46,215 nt of DNA from an uncultured Collinsella sp. (GTDB taxonomy: Bacteria; Actinomycetota; Coriobacteriia; Coriobacteriales; Coriobacteriaceae). Of the stretch, positions 1 to 8,546 are shown in pieces (the stretch's first letter is position 1; each line of letters begins with the position of its first letter). The stretch spans positions 1 to 46,215 of the forward strand of contig CABUCA010000008.1 of NCBI GenBank assembly GCA_902489965.1, in the 5' to 3' direction. The position numbers and the translations under genes are program-made. The notes below the pieces were generated by a model. That model was not told the DNA's origin, did not search any database, and saw only the letters and a list, made by a program, of their open reading frames with translations.

Positions 1-980
1 CGGACGACAAGGGCGAGACAGTCAGCGAGAACGCCGACTATACCGTTAAGGTTACGGGTGACGCCACCTATACGGCGACCTTTACGCCTAAGTCCTATCA
101 GGTCGTTTTGAGCGCGAGTGACGATAGCGTTAGCACCCTGAGCGGCGAGGGCTCCTATCAATTCGGTGATACGGTCGAACTCAACGCTACGTCTATGGGT
201 ACCAAGCGATTTGCCGGTTGGTATGTCCTGGATGCCGAGGGCAACAAGTCGCTGCTGAGCTGCGACGCCCATTGCTGGGTTAAGCTCGACAAGGATATGG
301 TCGAGGGGCTCGAGGACGATACGTTGGAGCTCCAGGCCGTGTTTGCCGATCCGTACGAGGTGATCGTTACGGGCGAGGTCGTGGTGAAGGACAAGGCTTC
401 GAACAGGGGCTGCCGTGTTACGGGCAGCGGTAGCATTGCCGTGGGCGATCAGGTGGAGCTGACCGCTGTTGCCGGTATGGGCTATCGCTTTGTGGGCTGG
501 AGCACCGATAAGGAGGGCACCTCGATTGTCGAGACCGCAACGACCCTCGATGTGACCGCCACGCAAGGCATAACGTACTACGCGCAGTTCGAATCCGATG
601 GACAGGTGACCATTACCGTCACCGGCTCGTCCATCTTCCGCGGTACGGCCCTTCTGGTCGACGGCATTCCTGCCGGTAGCAGGTCGTACGACAGGGGCGA
701 CATGTTTATGGCGATCGCGATCCCGTGGAAGAAGTACCACTTCTCGCATTGGGTCGACGATGCGGGTGTCACGGTGAGCTACAGCGCATTCTATTTCGGT
801 ACCGCCAAAGAGAACAGGCAGCTCACGGCCGTGTTCTATGAGACGGGCTGCGATGTTCAGGTCGCTACGTATCCCAAGGGCGCGGGCTTTAGCATGGTTG
901 CGCTTGGTACCGGCGGCTCCTACCACTCCGCGGCGATTATGTTTACCGTGCCGCACGAGGGTTGGAAGTTTAAATACTAG
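1..980 (+). CDS. Large repeat-rich surface protein, 5' part (start lies upstream of the window; ends at an in-frame amber)
   Basis: The reading frame is open from the first bases of the window (frame of position 3), so the true start is upstream. The visible part has at least four divergent InlB B-repeat-like units, marked by F-x-G-W followed by G and a closing A-x-F: for example FAGWYV near base 210, FVGWS near 490 and FSHWVDD near 750. These beta-rich units are typical of extracellular adhesins. The frame stops at TAG 978-980, and the same frame then continues for 1.8 kb of coding triplets without a break, so this is probably the front of one gene that also covers 981-6509. As it stands the product would lack any wall anchor. 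The function is unknown; adhesion is an inference from the domain type. Confidence 0.8.
   Translation, partial: DDKGETVSENADYTVKVTGDATYTATFTPKSYQVVLSASDDSVSTLSGEGSYQFGDTVELNATSMGTKRFAGWYVLDAEGNKSLLSCDAHCWVKLDKDMVEGLEDDTLELQAVFADPYEVIVTGEVVVKDKASNRGCRVTGSGSIAVGDQVELTAVAGMGYRFVGWSTDKEGTSIVETATTLDVTATQGITYYAQFESDGQVTITVTGSSIFRGTALLVDGIPAGSRSYDRGDMFMAIAIPWKKYHFSHWVDDAGVTVSYSAFYFGTAKENRQLTAVFYETGCDVQVATYPKGAGFSMVALGTGGSYHSAAIMFTVPHEGWKFKY
978..980 (+). other. In-frame amber codon splitting the surface-protein gene
   Basis: The codons around it read FKY-TAG-VDENG. The preceding repeat unit reads FSH-TGG-VDDAG at 748-765, and the bases after the codon (GTCGACGA) are identical in both. The tryptophan codon TGG has therefore most likely become TAG by one G-to-A change. 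No start codon with a good ribosome binding site follows at once; the next ATG is at 996. A sequencing error, a real nonsense mutation or tolerated readthrough would each fit. Confidence 0.8.
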
Positions 981-995
981 GTCGACGAGAACGGC

Positions 996-3900
996 ATGCC
1001 TGTGGGATTTACGCCGGTGATCAACCGCGTGGTGTTTGGCAACCGTACTTTTACGGCCGTTTATGAGCGGGCGTCGATGACGGTTACAGTGGTGGATTCG
1101 CGTCAGGGCGGACACGTCGAGGGCTCCTCCGAGGACGAATCTCTGGGCTATGCCGTGACCAACGAAGTCGAGAACGGTGAGTCCACGACCCTGACTGCCG
1201 TTCCCGATGCGGGCTATATGTTTGATGGGTGGTATGCGCGCAATGACGACGGGTCGTTGGGCGGTGAGCCGCTGAGCACGGATGCTACCTGGACGTTTGT
1301 CCCCGAGGACAACATGACCGTCGAGGCGCGCTTTGCGGAGGCGCCTAAGTACAAGGTGACGGCCCGAGCGGTCAACGGATCGGTTGATCCGGAGTCTGCT
1401 TTGGTCGCTACGGATGGCAAGGTGACGCTTTCGGCGACGCCCGATGAGGGCTGCTACCTGACGCGCGTGACCGTTGCCGAAGAGGCAGGTGATGACGGTT
1501 CGGCCGGCAATGCCTATGACCTTGATATTTCCGACTATAAGGGTGGGGCGTACGAGGTCACACTGAGTGGCGTGAGTGCTCCGCAAAAGGTCACGTTCGA
1601 ATTCGCGAAGGCAGCGGCTCCACAGGTCCTTGCGCAGCCGCAGGATGCGAGTGCTTACGAGGGCGATCCGGTTGAACTTTCGGTCGCCGCCGAGGCGGGG
1701 CGCAACGTTCGCGTCCATGCGGCCGTGTCATCTGGATCCGCTGCAGACGTCAAGCTGAGCTACCAGTGGTATCGCATGTCTGACGATGGTGGCAAGGCGG
1801 TGGCGCTGAAGGGCGAGACGGGGGAGGCCCTCTCGATTGCCCAGCTCGACAGCGAGGGCGAGGGCGAGTACTTCTGCCGCATTACGCAGAGCTACCTGGG
1901 CACGGTGACAAAGACGGATACCGAACATGCGAAGGTATCCATCGTGCCCCGAGAAACGCTTCTATTTAACGGGCGTGTGCTGCCGGTGGCGACCGCTCAC
2001 GATGAATACCGTGCGCAGATTGCCGGCGCTACGGGCGGCAAGGCACCGTATGCGTATAACTTGGATGATGTTGAGGTTCCTGAGGGCATGCGGCTGACGC
2101 TGGCAGATGACGGATCGGGCGCCTTGGTGCTCTCGGGCGTGCCTGCGGCTACGGGTGTTTGTCGCTTTAAGATTTCGTGCACCGATGACCTGGGTAATAA
2201 GCGCGTAGCGCATTTTGTGCTGGTCGTGAAGGCGAAGGAACCATCGCTCGCGTTTGAAGGCCAGAGCTTTGTCTATAACGCGACGGCGCAGGCCCCGGAG
2301 CTTTCGGGTGTGCCCGAGGGTTGCGAGGACGATGTCAAACTGACCTATGTTGGCACGGGCGATACGCATTACTCGTCGGATCAGGCGCCGGTGGATGCCG
2401 GCACGTATCGTGCGGTGGTGACGCTCGACGCCAAGGGATATGTCGGTAATGCCTCCTGTGACTTCACGATTGAGAAGGCCCCGGTCGATATTTCGATCGA
2501 GACGTCTGATGTGACATACGATGGCGCACGACACGGTGCGGCGGTTGCGGTTGCCGGCCTTGATGCGTCTGCCTATTCCGTTACCTATCGCGGCATAGAT
2601 GGAACGTCCTATGGTCCGACGGCGCTGGAGCCGTGCGACAGTGGCAACTACCGCGTCACGGTTAAGGTGACTGACCCCAACTATCAGGGTAAAAAGTCCG
2701 CCGAGTTCTCGATTGCAAAGGCAAGCCAGGTCATTACGGGAACGACGAGCTATTCGGGTGTGTACGGTGGAGACCCCATTGTGTTTAACAACGTTGCCCA
2801 GACTCCCGTGAGCTTTGAGCTGGTCGATTCCGATGACGATGCGAGCCCGGTTTCGATTAAGGGACGCTGTGCGACGGTGAAGGCCGCCGGTACGGCGCAT
2901 GTTGTCGCCCATGCCGCTGCCTCGCGTAACTATCTTGCCGCCGAGGACGTCGAGTTGACGGTTTCCGTTGCACCTGCCCAGTTACTGGTGAAGGTCGACG
3001 ATGCCGAGCGCTTTGAGGGTCAGAAGAACCCCGAGTTTACCTCCAGCTTGGTGAGTCGTTGCGACACGTCGGACGTAAAGGTTACGTACTTCTGCTCGGC
3101 GAATGAGAAATCGCCGGCGGGTGAGTACCAGATCGACGCGGCGGTCGCCGATCCGAACTATGATGTCGCAGTCGACCCCGGCACGCTGACGGTCAAGAAG
3201 AAGCCCGAGCACTACAAGGTGACGGCGAAGGCAGTCAACGGTTCGGTCGACAATGCTTCGGTTTCGGTTGTTGAGGGCGGGGACGCGATCCTCTCGGCGA
3301 CGCCCGACGAGGGCTGCTACCTCGAGCGCGTGACGGTCGCGCAGGCAGGCTCGGATGCGACCGTTGACCTCGACATTTCTGATTACAAGGGCGGGGCGTA
3401 CGAGGTCACGTTGAGCGATGTCACCGCATCGCAGGAGGTCACGTTCGAGTTTGCGAAGGCGGACGCTCCGCGTGTGGTCGCGCAGCCGCAGGACGTAAGC
3501 GTCCATGAGGGCGATTCGGCTGTGCTCTCGGTTGCGGCCGAGGCAGGCAAGAACGTCGACGATCACGCGGCCTCGTCCACGGGTTGCGCTGCCGAGATTG
3601 AGCTTTCCTATCAGTGGTTCCGCATGGTGGATGGCGAGGCCGTGGCGCTCGAGGGCGAGACGGGGGAGACGCTCTCGCTCGCGGACTTCGATGGCGAGCA
3701 GGCCGGTGAGTATTTCTGCCGCATTACTCAGCACTACCTTGGTATTGAGAAGCAGACGGACAGTGATTGTGCCTCCGTCTCCATCGTGCCGTGGGACACC
3801 CTTGTGTTTAACGGCGACCTGCTGCCGGCAGCGAGCACCCACAGCACGTACCTCGCAACGATTGCCGGGGCCACGGGCGGCAAGGCTCCATACGAGTACG

Positions 3901-6509
3901 CATGGGATAAGACGAAGCTCCCCGACGGGTTCAAGCTCTCCCGTACTTCGGGCGGCCTGACGCTCTCCGGTGTTCCGTCCAGGACGGGCGTTTCCACCTT
4001 CGATATCACGTGCACGGATGCCCGTGGCGAGGCCGTGACTGCCTCCTTTGCGCTCGTTGTCCAGGCAAAGCGCGTAAAGCTATCGTTCACGGATGGCGAC
4101 TTTACCTTTAATGGTGCGCCGCAGGCGCCCGAAGTTTCCGGTGCCCCCAAGGTCTGCAAAGGCGACCTTAAGGTCTGGTACTTCGGTACCGGAAGCACGC
4201 AATATTCCTCGACGGAGGCCCCGACTGATGCCGGCACGTACCGCGCTGTGGTAACGTTGCGAAGCCATGGTTACGCCGGTGCCGCTGCCTGTGAGTTCGA
4301 GATCGCTCCGGCAAAGCTCAAGGTGAAGGTTGACGACGCCGAGCGCTTCGAGGGGGAGGCGAACCCAGCGTTTACCTCGAGCCTAGAGAGTGCGGTTGAC
4401 ACTTCGGGCGTGAAGGTCGAGTACTCCTGCGATGCCGATGAGAGCTCTCCTGCTGGCGAGTACCAGATCGGCGCGACGGTCACCGACCCGAACTTCGATG
4501 TCGAGGTCGTGCCCGGAACGCTGACGGTGAAAAAGAAGCAGGAGCCCGTCGATCCAGACCCGGTGGTTCCGGACCCGGACAATCCTGATCCGGACAACCC
4601 GGATCCCGATCAGCCTGATCCTGGTCCCAACCCCGACCCGGATCCTAACCCTGAACCTGATAACCCTGATCCGGGCCCCAAGCCTGATCCTGATAATCCC
4701 GATCCGGACAACCCCGAGCCCGATAACCCGAACAAGCTCGAACGCTTTGAGGTGACGACAAAGGCGGTCAACGGATCGGTCGACAACGCTTCCGTCACCG
4801 TTGATTCCGGCGGCGACGTGACGCTCTCGGCGATGCCTGACGAGGACTGCTACCTCGAGCGGGTGACGGTCACGGAAGCCGGCTCGGACAAGGCCATCGA
4901 TCTCGATATCTCCGGCTATGAGGGCGGAGCGTACGAGGTCACGCTGAGTGGCGTCACCGCGTCGCAGGAGGTCACGTTCGAGTTCGTGAAGGCGGACGCT
5001 CCGAAGGTGATCGCGCAGCCACAGGACGCGAATGCCCACGAGGGCGATGCTGTTGTGCTCTCGGTTGCTGCCGAGGCGGGCAAGGGCGTCCTCGACCACG
5101 CGTCCTCGTCCACGGGTTCTGCCGCTGTTGTCGAACTGTCCTATCAATGGTTCCACATGGTGGGAGGCGAGGCCGTGGCGCTCGGGGGCGAGACGGGGGA
5201 GACACTCCTCATTGAGAACCTTGATGACTATTGCGCCGGCGAGTATTTCTGCCGCGTCACCCAGCGCTACCTTGGTACCGAGACGCAGGTGGAAAGCGAT
5301 CGTGCCGTCGTTTCCGTTGTGCCCCGGGATGCCCTTGTGTTCAACGGCGGTCTGCTGCCGGTCGCACGTGCGCATAGCACGTATCGCGCGACGATTTCGG
5401 GCGCCGCGGGTGGCGAAGCTCCGTATGAGTACACGTGGGACGACGCTAAGCTCCCCGACGGGTTTAAGCTTACCCGCACAGCGGGCGGTTTGACGCTCTC
5501 GGGCACCCCGTCCAAGGTCGGAGTGTCTACCTTTGACATCACGTGCAAGGATGCTCAGGGCAAGACCGTGACCGCGCACTTTGTTCTAGTCGTTCAGGCG
5601 AAGTGGGTCGAGCTTGCATTTGAGGGCGGCAACTTCGTCTATAGCGGTGATGCTCAAGCGCCCAAGGTCACGGGGGTTCCCAAGGCCTGCGAAGGTGACC
5701 TGAGGGTTAGGTACTACGGGACGGGCGGCACGCACTATTCGTCGAGTGAGGCCCCGACCGATGCCGGCACGTATCGCGCCGTTGCCACGCTGCGAAGCGA
5801 CGGGTATATCAGCGCCGCCTCGCGCAAGTTCAAGATTGCGCCGGCGAAGCTTAAGGTGAAGGTCGACGATGCTGAACGCTTCGAGGGGGAGATGAATCCC
5901 GCCTTTACCTCAAGCCTAAAGAGCTCGGCCGATACCTCGGGCGTGAAGGTCGAGTACTCCTGCGTCGCCGATGAGAGTTCCCCGGCGGGCGAGTACCAGA
6001 TCGAGGCGACGGTCACCGACCCGAACTTTGATGTCACGGTTGAGCCCGGTACGCTGACGGTGAAGAAGCAGGAGCCTGTCAACCCGGACCCGGTGGTTCC
6101 CGATCCGGACAAGCCCGAGCCCGACCAGCCTGACCAGCCGGACCCGGGCAAGCCTGAGCCCGATAAACCGGAGCCTGATCAGCCGGACAAGCCGGACCCG
6201 GAAAACCCGGATAAGCCCGAGCCTGACAACCCGAGTAAGCCAGAGCCGGAAAAGCCCGGAACGCCCGATTCCGACCAGCCGGATTCAAAGGATCCGACAA
6301 AACCCGGTAGCTCGGATGACTCCGCAGCCGATAAGGCAAAGGCATCGGGCGCGGAAAACTCCGGCAAGAAGGAGTCTTCCAAGTCGAGCGCTCAGCAGCT
6401 CGCCGATACGGGCGATCGTGCGCCGTTGGCTTTCGCTGTGGCCGCGGGTGCTGTTGCGCTTGTCGCGCTGGGGCTCGAGCTGCTGCGCCGTCGTCGCTCT
6501 GACGCGTAG
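996..6509 (+). CDS. Modular wall-anchored surface protein with Ig-like, He_PIG-like and MBG-like domains and an LADTG sorting signal
   Basis: This is the downstream part of the amber-split gene (frame open from 981; 996 is only the first ATG and has no clear Shine-Dalgarno). The order is an InlB-type repeat (residues 1-115), then three modules. Each module holds a beta-rich unit with AVNGSVD, an Ig-like domain (YQWYRM/YQWFRM with Y-F-C-R), a He_PIG-like domain (GATGGKAPY, then LSGVP) and MBG-like domains (AGTYRAVVTL; DDAERFEG). Modules 2 and 3 are close duplicates. Two Pro/Asp/Glu-rich linkers act as spacers or wall-spanning stalks. The C-terminus is LADTG (6399-6413), a hydrophobic stretch and RRRR, which is a sortase signal of the LAxTG type read by class E sortases of actinobacteria. 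It has no enzyme motif that I recognise. The product is probably not made intact unless the amber codon is read through or is an error. Confidence 0.85.
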   Translation: MPVGFTPVINRVVFGNRTFTAVYERASMTVTVVDSRQGGHVEGSSEDESLGYAVTNEVENGESTTLTAVPDAGYMFDGWYARNDDGSLGGEPLSTDATWTFVPEDNMTVEARFAEAPKYKVTARAVNGSVDPESALVATDGKVTLSATPDEGCYLTRVTVAEEAGDDGSAGNAYDLDISDYKGGAYEVTLSGVSAPQKVTFEFAKAAAPQVLAQPQDASAYEGDPVELSVAAEAGRNVRVHAAVSSGSAADVKLSYQWYRMSDDGGKAVALKGETGEALSIAQLDSEGEGEYFCRITQSYLGTVTKTDTEHAKVSIVPRETLLFNGRVLPVATAHDEYRAQIAGATGGKAPYAYNLDDVEVPEGMRLTLADDGSGALVLSGVPAATGVCRFKISCTDDLGNKRVAHFVLVVKAKEPSLAFEGQSFVYNATAQAPELSGVPEGCEDDVKLTYVGTGDTHYSSDQAPVDAGTYRAVVTLDAKGYVGNASCDFTIEKAPVDISIETSDVTYDGARHGAAVAVAGLDASAYSVTYRGIDGTSYGPTALEPCDSGNYRVTVKVTDPNYQGKKSAEFSIAKASQVITGTTSYSGVYGGDPIVFNNVAQTPVSFELVDSDDDASPVSIKGRCATVKAAGTAHVVAHAAASRNYLAAEDVELTVSVAPAQLLVKVDDAERFEGQKNPEFTSSLVSRCDTSDVKVTYFCSANEKSPAGEYQIDAAVADPNYDVAVDPGTLTVKKKPEHYKVTAKAVNGSVDNASVSVVEGGDAILSATPDEGCYLERVTVAQAGSDATVDLDISDYKGGAYEVTLSDVTASQEVTFEFAKADAPRVVAQPQDVSVHEGDSAVLSVAAEAGKNVDDHAASSTGCAAEIELSYQWFRMVDGEAVALEGETGETLSLADFDGEQAGEYFCRITQHYLGIEKQTDSDCASVSIVPWDTLVFNGDLLPAASTHSTYLATIAGATGGKAPYEYAWDKTKLPDGFKLSRTSGGLTLSGVPSRTGVSTFDITCTDARGEAVTASFALVVQAKRVKLSFTDGDFTFNGAPQAPEVSGAPKVCKGDLKVWYFGTGSTQYSSTEAPTDAGTYRAVVTLRSHGYAGAAACEFEIAPAKLKVKVDDAERFEGEANPAFTSSLESAVDTSGVKVEYSCDADESSPAGEYQIGATVTDPNFDVEVVPGTLTVKKKQEPVDPDPVVPDPDNPDPDNPDPDQPDPGPNPDPDPNPEPDNPDPGPKPDPDNPDPDNPEPDNPNKLERFEVTTKAVNGSVDNASVTVDSGGDVTLSAMPDEDCYLERVTVTEAGSDKAIDLDISGYEGGAYEVTLSGVTASQEVTFEFVKADAPKVIAQPQDANAHEGDAVVLSVAAEAGKGVLDHASSSTGSAAVVELSYQWFHMVGGEAVALGGETGETLLIENLDDYCAGEYFCRVTQRYLGTETQVESDRAVVSVVPRDALVFNGGLLPVARAHSTYRATISGAAGGEAPYEYTWDDAKLPDGFKLTRTAGGLTLSGTPSKVGVSTFDITCKDAQGKTVTAHFVLVVQAKWVELAFEGGNFVYSGDAQAPKVTGVPKACEGDLRVRYYGTGGTHYSSSEAPTDAGTYRAVATLRSDGYISAASRKFKIAPAKLKVKVDDAERFEGEMNPAFTSSLKSSADTSGVKVEYSCVADESSPAGEYQIEATVTDPNFDVTVEPGTLTVKKQEPVNPDPVVPDPDKPEPDQPDQPDPGKPEPDKPEPDQPDKPDPENPDKPEPDNPSKPEPEKPGTPDSDQPDSKDPTKPGSSDDSAADKAKASGAENSGKKESSKSSAQQLADTGDRAPLAFAVAAGAVALVALGLELLRRRRSDA
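3210..6068 (+). repeat. Duplicated ectodomain module (about 1.33 kb, period 1533 bp including a Pro-rich linker)
   Basis: Bases 3210-4538 and 4743-6068 encode two modules in the same order with near-identical stretches, such as AVNGSVDNASV, YEVTLS then VTASQEVTFEF, YQWF, GETGETL, LTLSG, FDITC and KLKVKVDDAERFEGE. The module from 1347 is a more diverged copy with an extra MBG-like unit (about 2480-2980). Each duplicate ends in TLTVKK and runs into a Pro-rich linker. Such repeats change copy number by recombination. Confidence 0.8.
4539..4742 (+). repeat. Pro-Asp-rich linker 1 (PDPDNP-type repeats)
   Basis: About 65 codons of PDPDNP, PDPGPNP and PEPDNP units separate modules 2 and 3. This is low-complexity coding sequence expected to form an extended stalk. 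Confidence 0.85.
6069..6300 (+). repeat. Pro-Glu/Asp/Lys-rich linker 2 before the wall-sorting signal
   Basis: About 75 codons of PDKPEP, PDQPDP and KPEPEKP units follow the last module. This is the usual position of the peptidoglycan-spanning segment of sortase-anchored proteins. It is followed by a Ser/Lys/Ala-rich stretch and LADTG. Confidence 0.85.
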
Positions 6510-6574
6510 CGGCTCTAAAGGGGCAACCAGATTGATACTTTGCATCATCTGGCCTGCTCAAGCGTTTATACTTG

Positions 6575-6604
6575 CGGGACGGGTATTTTGCCCGTCCCGT
6601 TTTT
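6575..6604 (+). terminator. Rho-independent terminator after the surface-protein gene
   Basis: A perfect 9-bp GC-rich stem (CGGGACGGG at 6575-6583 with CCCGTCCCG at 6591-6599) with a 7-nt loop is followed by TTTTT. It sits only 24 nt before the brnQ ATG. A -10-like TATACT at 6567-6572 just precedes it, so a leader hairpin for brnQ is an alternative. Confidence 0.75.
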
Positions 6605-6627
6605 GTTTCGACCCGAAAGGTGTGCCT

Positions 6628-7986
6628 ATGGCTTCATCCGCCCCGCGCGGCCTGCGCTCCGACCATGTCGTTACCGTCGGCATTGCGCTGTTCTCGATGC
6701 TCTTTGGCGCCGGTAACCTCATCATTCCGCCGTTGCTGGCACTTCAGGCCGGCACGGCTACGCCGCTTGCCATGATCGGCTTTTTGATTGCCGCTATCGG
6801 TCTGCCTGTTATGGGATTTATCGCCGTCGCGCTCGCTGGCACGGCCCGCGAGCTTGCCGGCCGCGTGCATCCCAAGTTTGGTGAATTCTTCGTTGCGGCA
6901 GTCTACCTGGCCATCGGCCCGTGCCTGGCTATTCCGCGCACGAGCTCCACGGCGTTTGAGATGCTGGTACCGTTGCTGCCCGAGGGTGTTTCGCTTGGCA
7001 CCGCGCGCTTGGTCTTCGCCGTCGCCTTCTTCGTGGTCGCATTTGCACTTACGCTGCGCCCCGGCGTCATCACGCGCGTGCTCGGTCGCATTACTGGCCC
7101 CGCGCTCATTGCGCTCATCGTACTCGTTGTCGGCGCCGCCGTGATTTCGCCGCTGGGACCGGCTGCTGCCCCGCAAGCTCCCTATGATGCCGGCGCTGCG
7201 GTCCAAGGCTTTTTGACCGGCTATCAGACCATGGACCTGCTCGCGTCGCTCGCCTTCGGCATCATCATCGCCGAGACCATCCACGAGCTGGGTGTTACCG
7301 ATGACAAGCGCGTGGCCTTTGAGATTTCGCGTTCCGGCGTTATCGCCGGCGTGCTCATGGCCATCATCTACTGTGGCTTGGGCCTTGCCGGAATGCAGCT
7401 CGGCACCGTGATGCCCGACGCCACCAACGGCGCCGCCATCCTTGCCCGCTCTGCCTCCATGCACTTTGGCCTTGCCGGCACGGTCGTGGTCTTCGCCATC
7501 TTCTTCCTCGCCTGCATGAACGTGTGCATCGGCCTCATTAGTTGCTGCGCGCGCTATTTCTGTGAGACGTACGTGGTTGAAGGGGGAGCGGAGGTCTCCG
7601 AGGAGGCCATGCGCCGCCCCTTCGCGATTCTCGCCTTTGTGTTCGCGGCGTTTTCGTGCGTGCTCTCCAACGTGGGCCTCGACGTGATCCTTATGTTCTC
7701 GGTGCCCATGCTCAACGCCTTGTATCCCGTCGCCATCGTGCTGGTTCTCATGGGTTTGGTACACGGCTTTTGCGACGCTCATCCGCAGGTGTGGGTCTGG
7801 GTCGGCGGTGTGGTTGCCGTGCAGAGCGTGATCACCTCGGTCCGCGATGCGTTCTTTGTGGGAACGTGGCTGCCGTTTGATGCGCTACCCCTGGCAGACA
7901 TCGGTGCCGCGTGGGCGCCGGTTGCCGTGGTTGCCTTTGTGATCGGCCTGCTCCATAGTCGTTTTGTTGCACATTCGAGGAGCTAG
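6628..7986 (+). CDS. brnQ: Branched-chain amino acid carrier, LIVCS family (BrnQ)
   Basis: A 452-residue integral membrane protein with about 12 hydrophobic segments. Residues 22-36 read LFSMLFGAGNLIIPP, the diagnostic N-terminal motif of BrnQ/LIVCS carriers, which take up leucine, isoleucine and valine with Na+ (family knowledge). The length fits the family (about 430-450). The start ATG at 6628 has GAAAGG about 8 nt upstream; an upstream extension of the frame to 6316 overlaps the surface-protein gene and is rejected. It stands alone: a strong terminator-like hairpin precedes it and a tRNA promoter follows it. A strongly hydrophobic stretch (residues about 285-330) carries the helix pair GVIAGVLMAIIYCGLGLAG. 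Exact substrate range cannot be read from sequence. Confidence 0.9.
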   Translation: MASSAPRGLRSDHVVTVGIALFSMLFGAGNLIIPPLLALQAGTATPLAMIGFLIAAIGLPVMGFIAVALAGTARELAGRVHPKFGEFFVAAVYLAIGPCLAIPRTSSTAFEMLVPLLPEGVSLGTARLVFAVAFFVVAFALTLRPGVITRVLGRITGPALIALIVLVVGAAVISPLGPAAAPQAPYDAGAAVQGFLTGYQTMDLLASLAFGIIIAETIHELGVTDDKRVAFEISRSGVIAGVLMAIIYCGLGLAGMQLGTVMPDATNGAAILARSASMHFGLAGTVVVFAIFFLACMNVCIGLISCCARYFCETYVVEGGAEVSEEAMRRPFAILAFVFAAFSCVLSNVGLDVILMFSVPMLNALYPVAIVLVLMGLVHGFCDAHPQVWVWVGGVVAVQSVITSVRDAFFVGTWLPFDALPLADIGAAWAPVAVVAFVIGLLHSRFVAHSRS

Positions 7987-7997
7987 GGCATCAATGC

Positions 7998-8026
7998 TTG
8001 CACAGGCGGGGAGTCTCCCCTATAAT
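7998..8026 (+). promoter_or_regulatory. Sigma-70-type promoter for the tRNA-Pro/tRNA-Gly pair
   Basis: TTGCAC (7998-8003), a 17-bp spacer and a perfect TATAAT (8021-8026), placed about 50 bp before the tRNA-Pro gene. This is the clearest housekeeping promoter in the window. Confidence 0.85.
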
Positions 8027-8077
8027 TTCCTTCGCTTTGGGACACGCAAGGTTTAGACCTTAGCTGCTCAACACCTT

Positions 8078-8154
8078 CGGGACGTGGCGCAGTTTGGTAG
8101 CGCGCCTGCTTTGGGAGCAGGATGTCGCAGGTTCAAATCCTGTCGTCCCGACCA
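8078..8154 (+). tRNA. tRNA-Pro(UGG)
   Basis: A 77-nt cloverleaf with acceptor CGGGACG paired with CGTCCCG and CCA encoded. Anticodon stem CCTGC/GCAGG encloses the loop TTTGGGA with anticodon TGG at 8112-8114. The T-loop is GTTCAAATC. Confidence 0.97.
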
Positions 8155-8160
8155 TATCTT

Positions 8161-8234
8161 GCGGGCGTAGTTCAATGGTAGAACCCCAGCCTTCCAAGCT
8201 GATGACGCGGGTTCGATTCCCGTCGCCCGCTCCA
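8161..8234 (+). tRNA. tRNA-Gly(UCC)
   Basis: A 74-nt cloverleaf with acceptor GCGGGCG paired with CGCCCGC, then T and the encoded CCA. The anticodon loop CTTCCAA gives TCC at 8193-8195. The outermost pair of the anticodon stem (8186/8202) is C-A, the only mismatch seen. It lies 6 nt after tRNA-Pro and is probably co-transcribed with it. Confidence 0.97.
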
Positions 8235-8246
8235 TAAGATAGTTTT

Positions 8247-8282
8247 AACGGCTTTGGCTCTATTTGGTGCCAGAGCCGTTTT
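8247..8282 (+). terminator. Terminator of the tRNA-Pro/tRNA-Gly operon
   Basis: A 12-bp stem (AACGGCTTTGGC at 8247-8258 with GCCAGAGCCGTT at 8269-8280, one G-U pair) with a 10-nt loop ends in TTTT. Confidence 0.85.
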
Positions 8283-8304
8283 CATATACATGCCGGGGAC
8301 CCCA

Positions 8305-8382
8305 CATCCCCTCCTAAGTTGCGGTGAAATACGGACTGTTTTTCGGCTTTTATGGCCCTGTAGTCCGTATTTCACCGCAACT
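8305..8382. repeat. Palindromic repeat element, copy 1
   Basis: A 21-bp perfect inverted repeat with arms at 8317-8337 and 8362-8382 (AGTTGCGGTG outward, ending CGGACT) and a 24-nt loop. The outer flank CATCCCCTCCTA (8305-8316) recurs in inverted orientation at copy 2. The same arm design occurs at 9596, 35185 and 39393. It lies in a 312-bp gap between the tRNA terminator and the next gene; the rest of that gap shows nothing I can call. Confidence 0.9.
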
Positions 8383-8546
8383 ATTTGTAAGGTTGGATTT
8401 TGACGCCGTTGGGAGGGTCGTAGCGACCGTCTACCGAGAGTGGAAATATTTTTTGAAGCTCTGACCTGCGGCGTCAAGCTTTTGGTCAGCTTTTGGCAAG
8501 GCCTGCGGACGGAAGCATGCGATAGCGTAATGGTATTCTCTCCGCC

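Noticed and set aside
978..980. Pyrrolysine or another recoded TAG in the surface protein.
   Set aside because: No pyl genes are visible, and alignment with the previous repeat points to a mutated tryptophan codon.
8305..8382. Integron attC site or simple terminator reading of the palindromes.
   Set aside because: There are no attC core sites or integrase, no T-run after the arms, and the same design recurs at four places unrelated to gene ends in a fixed way.
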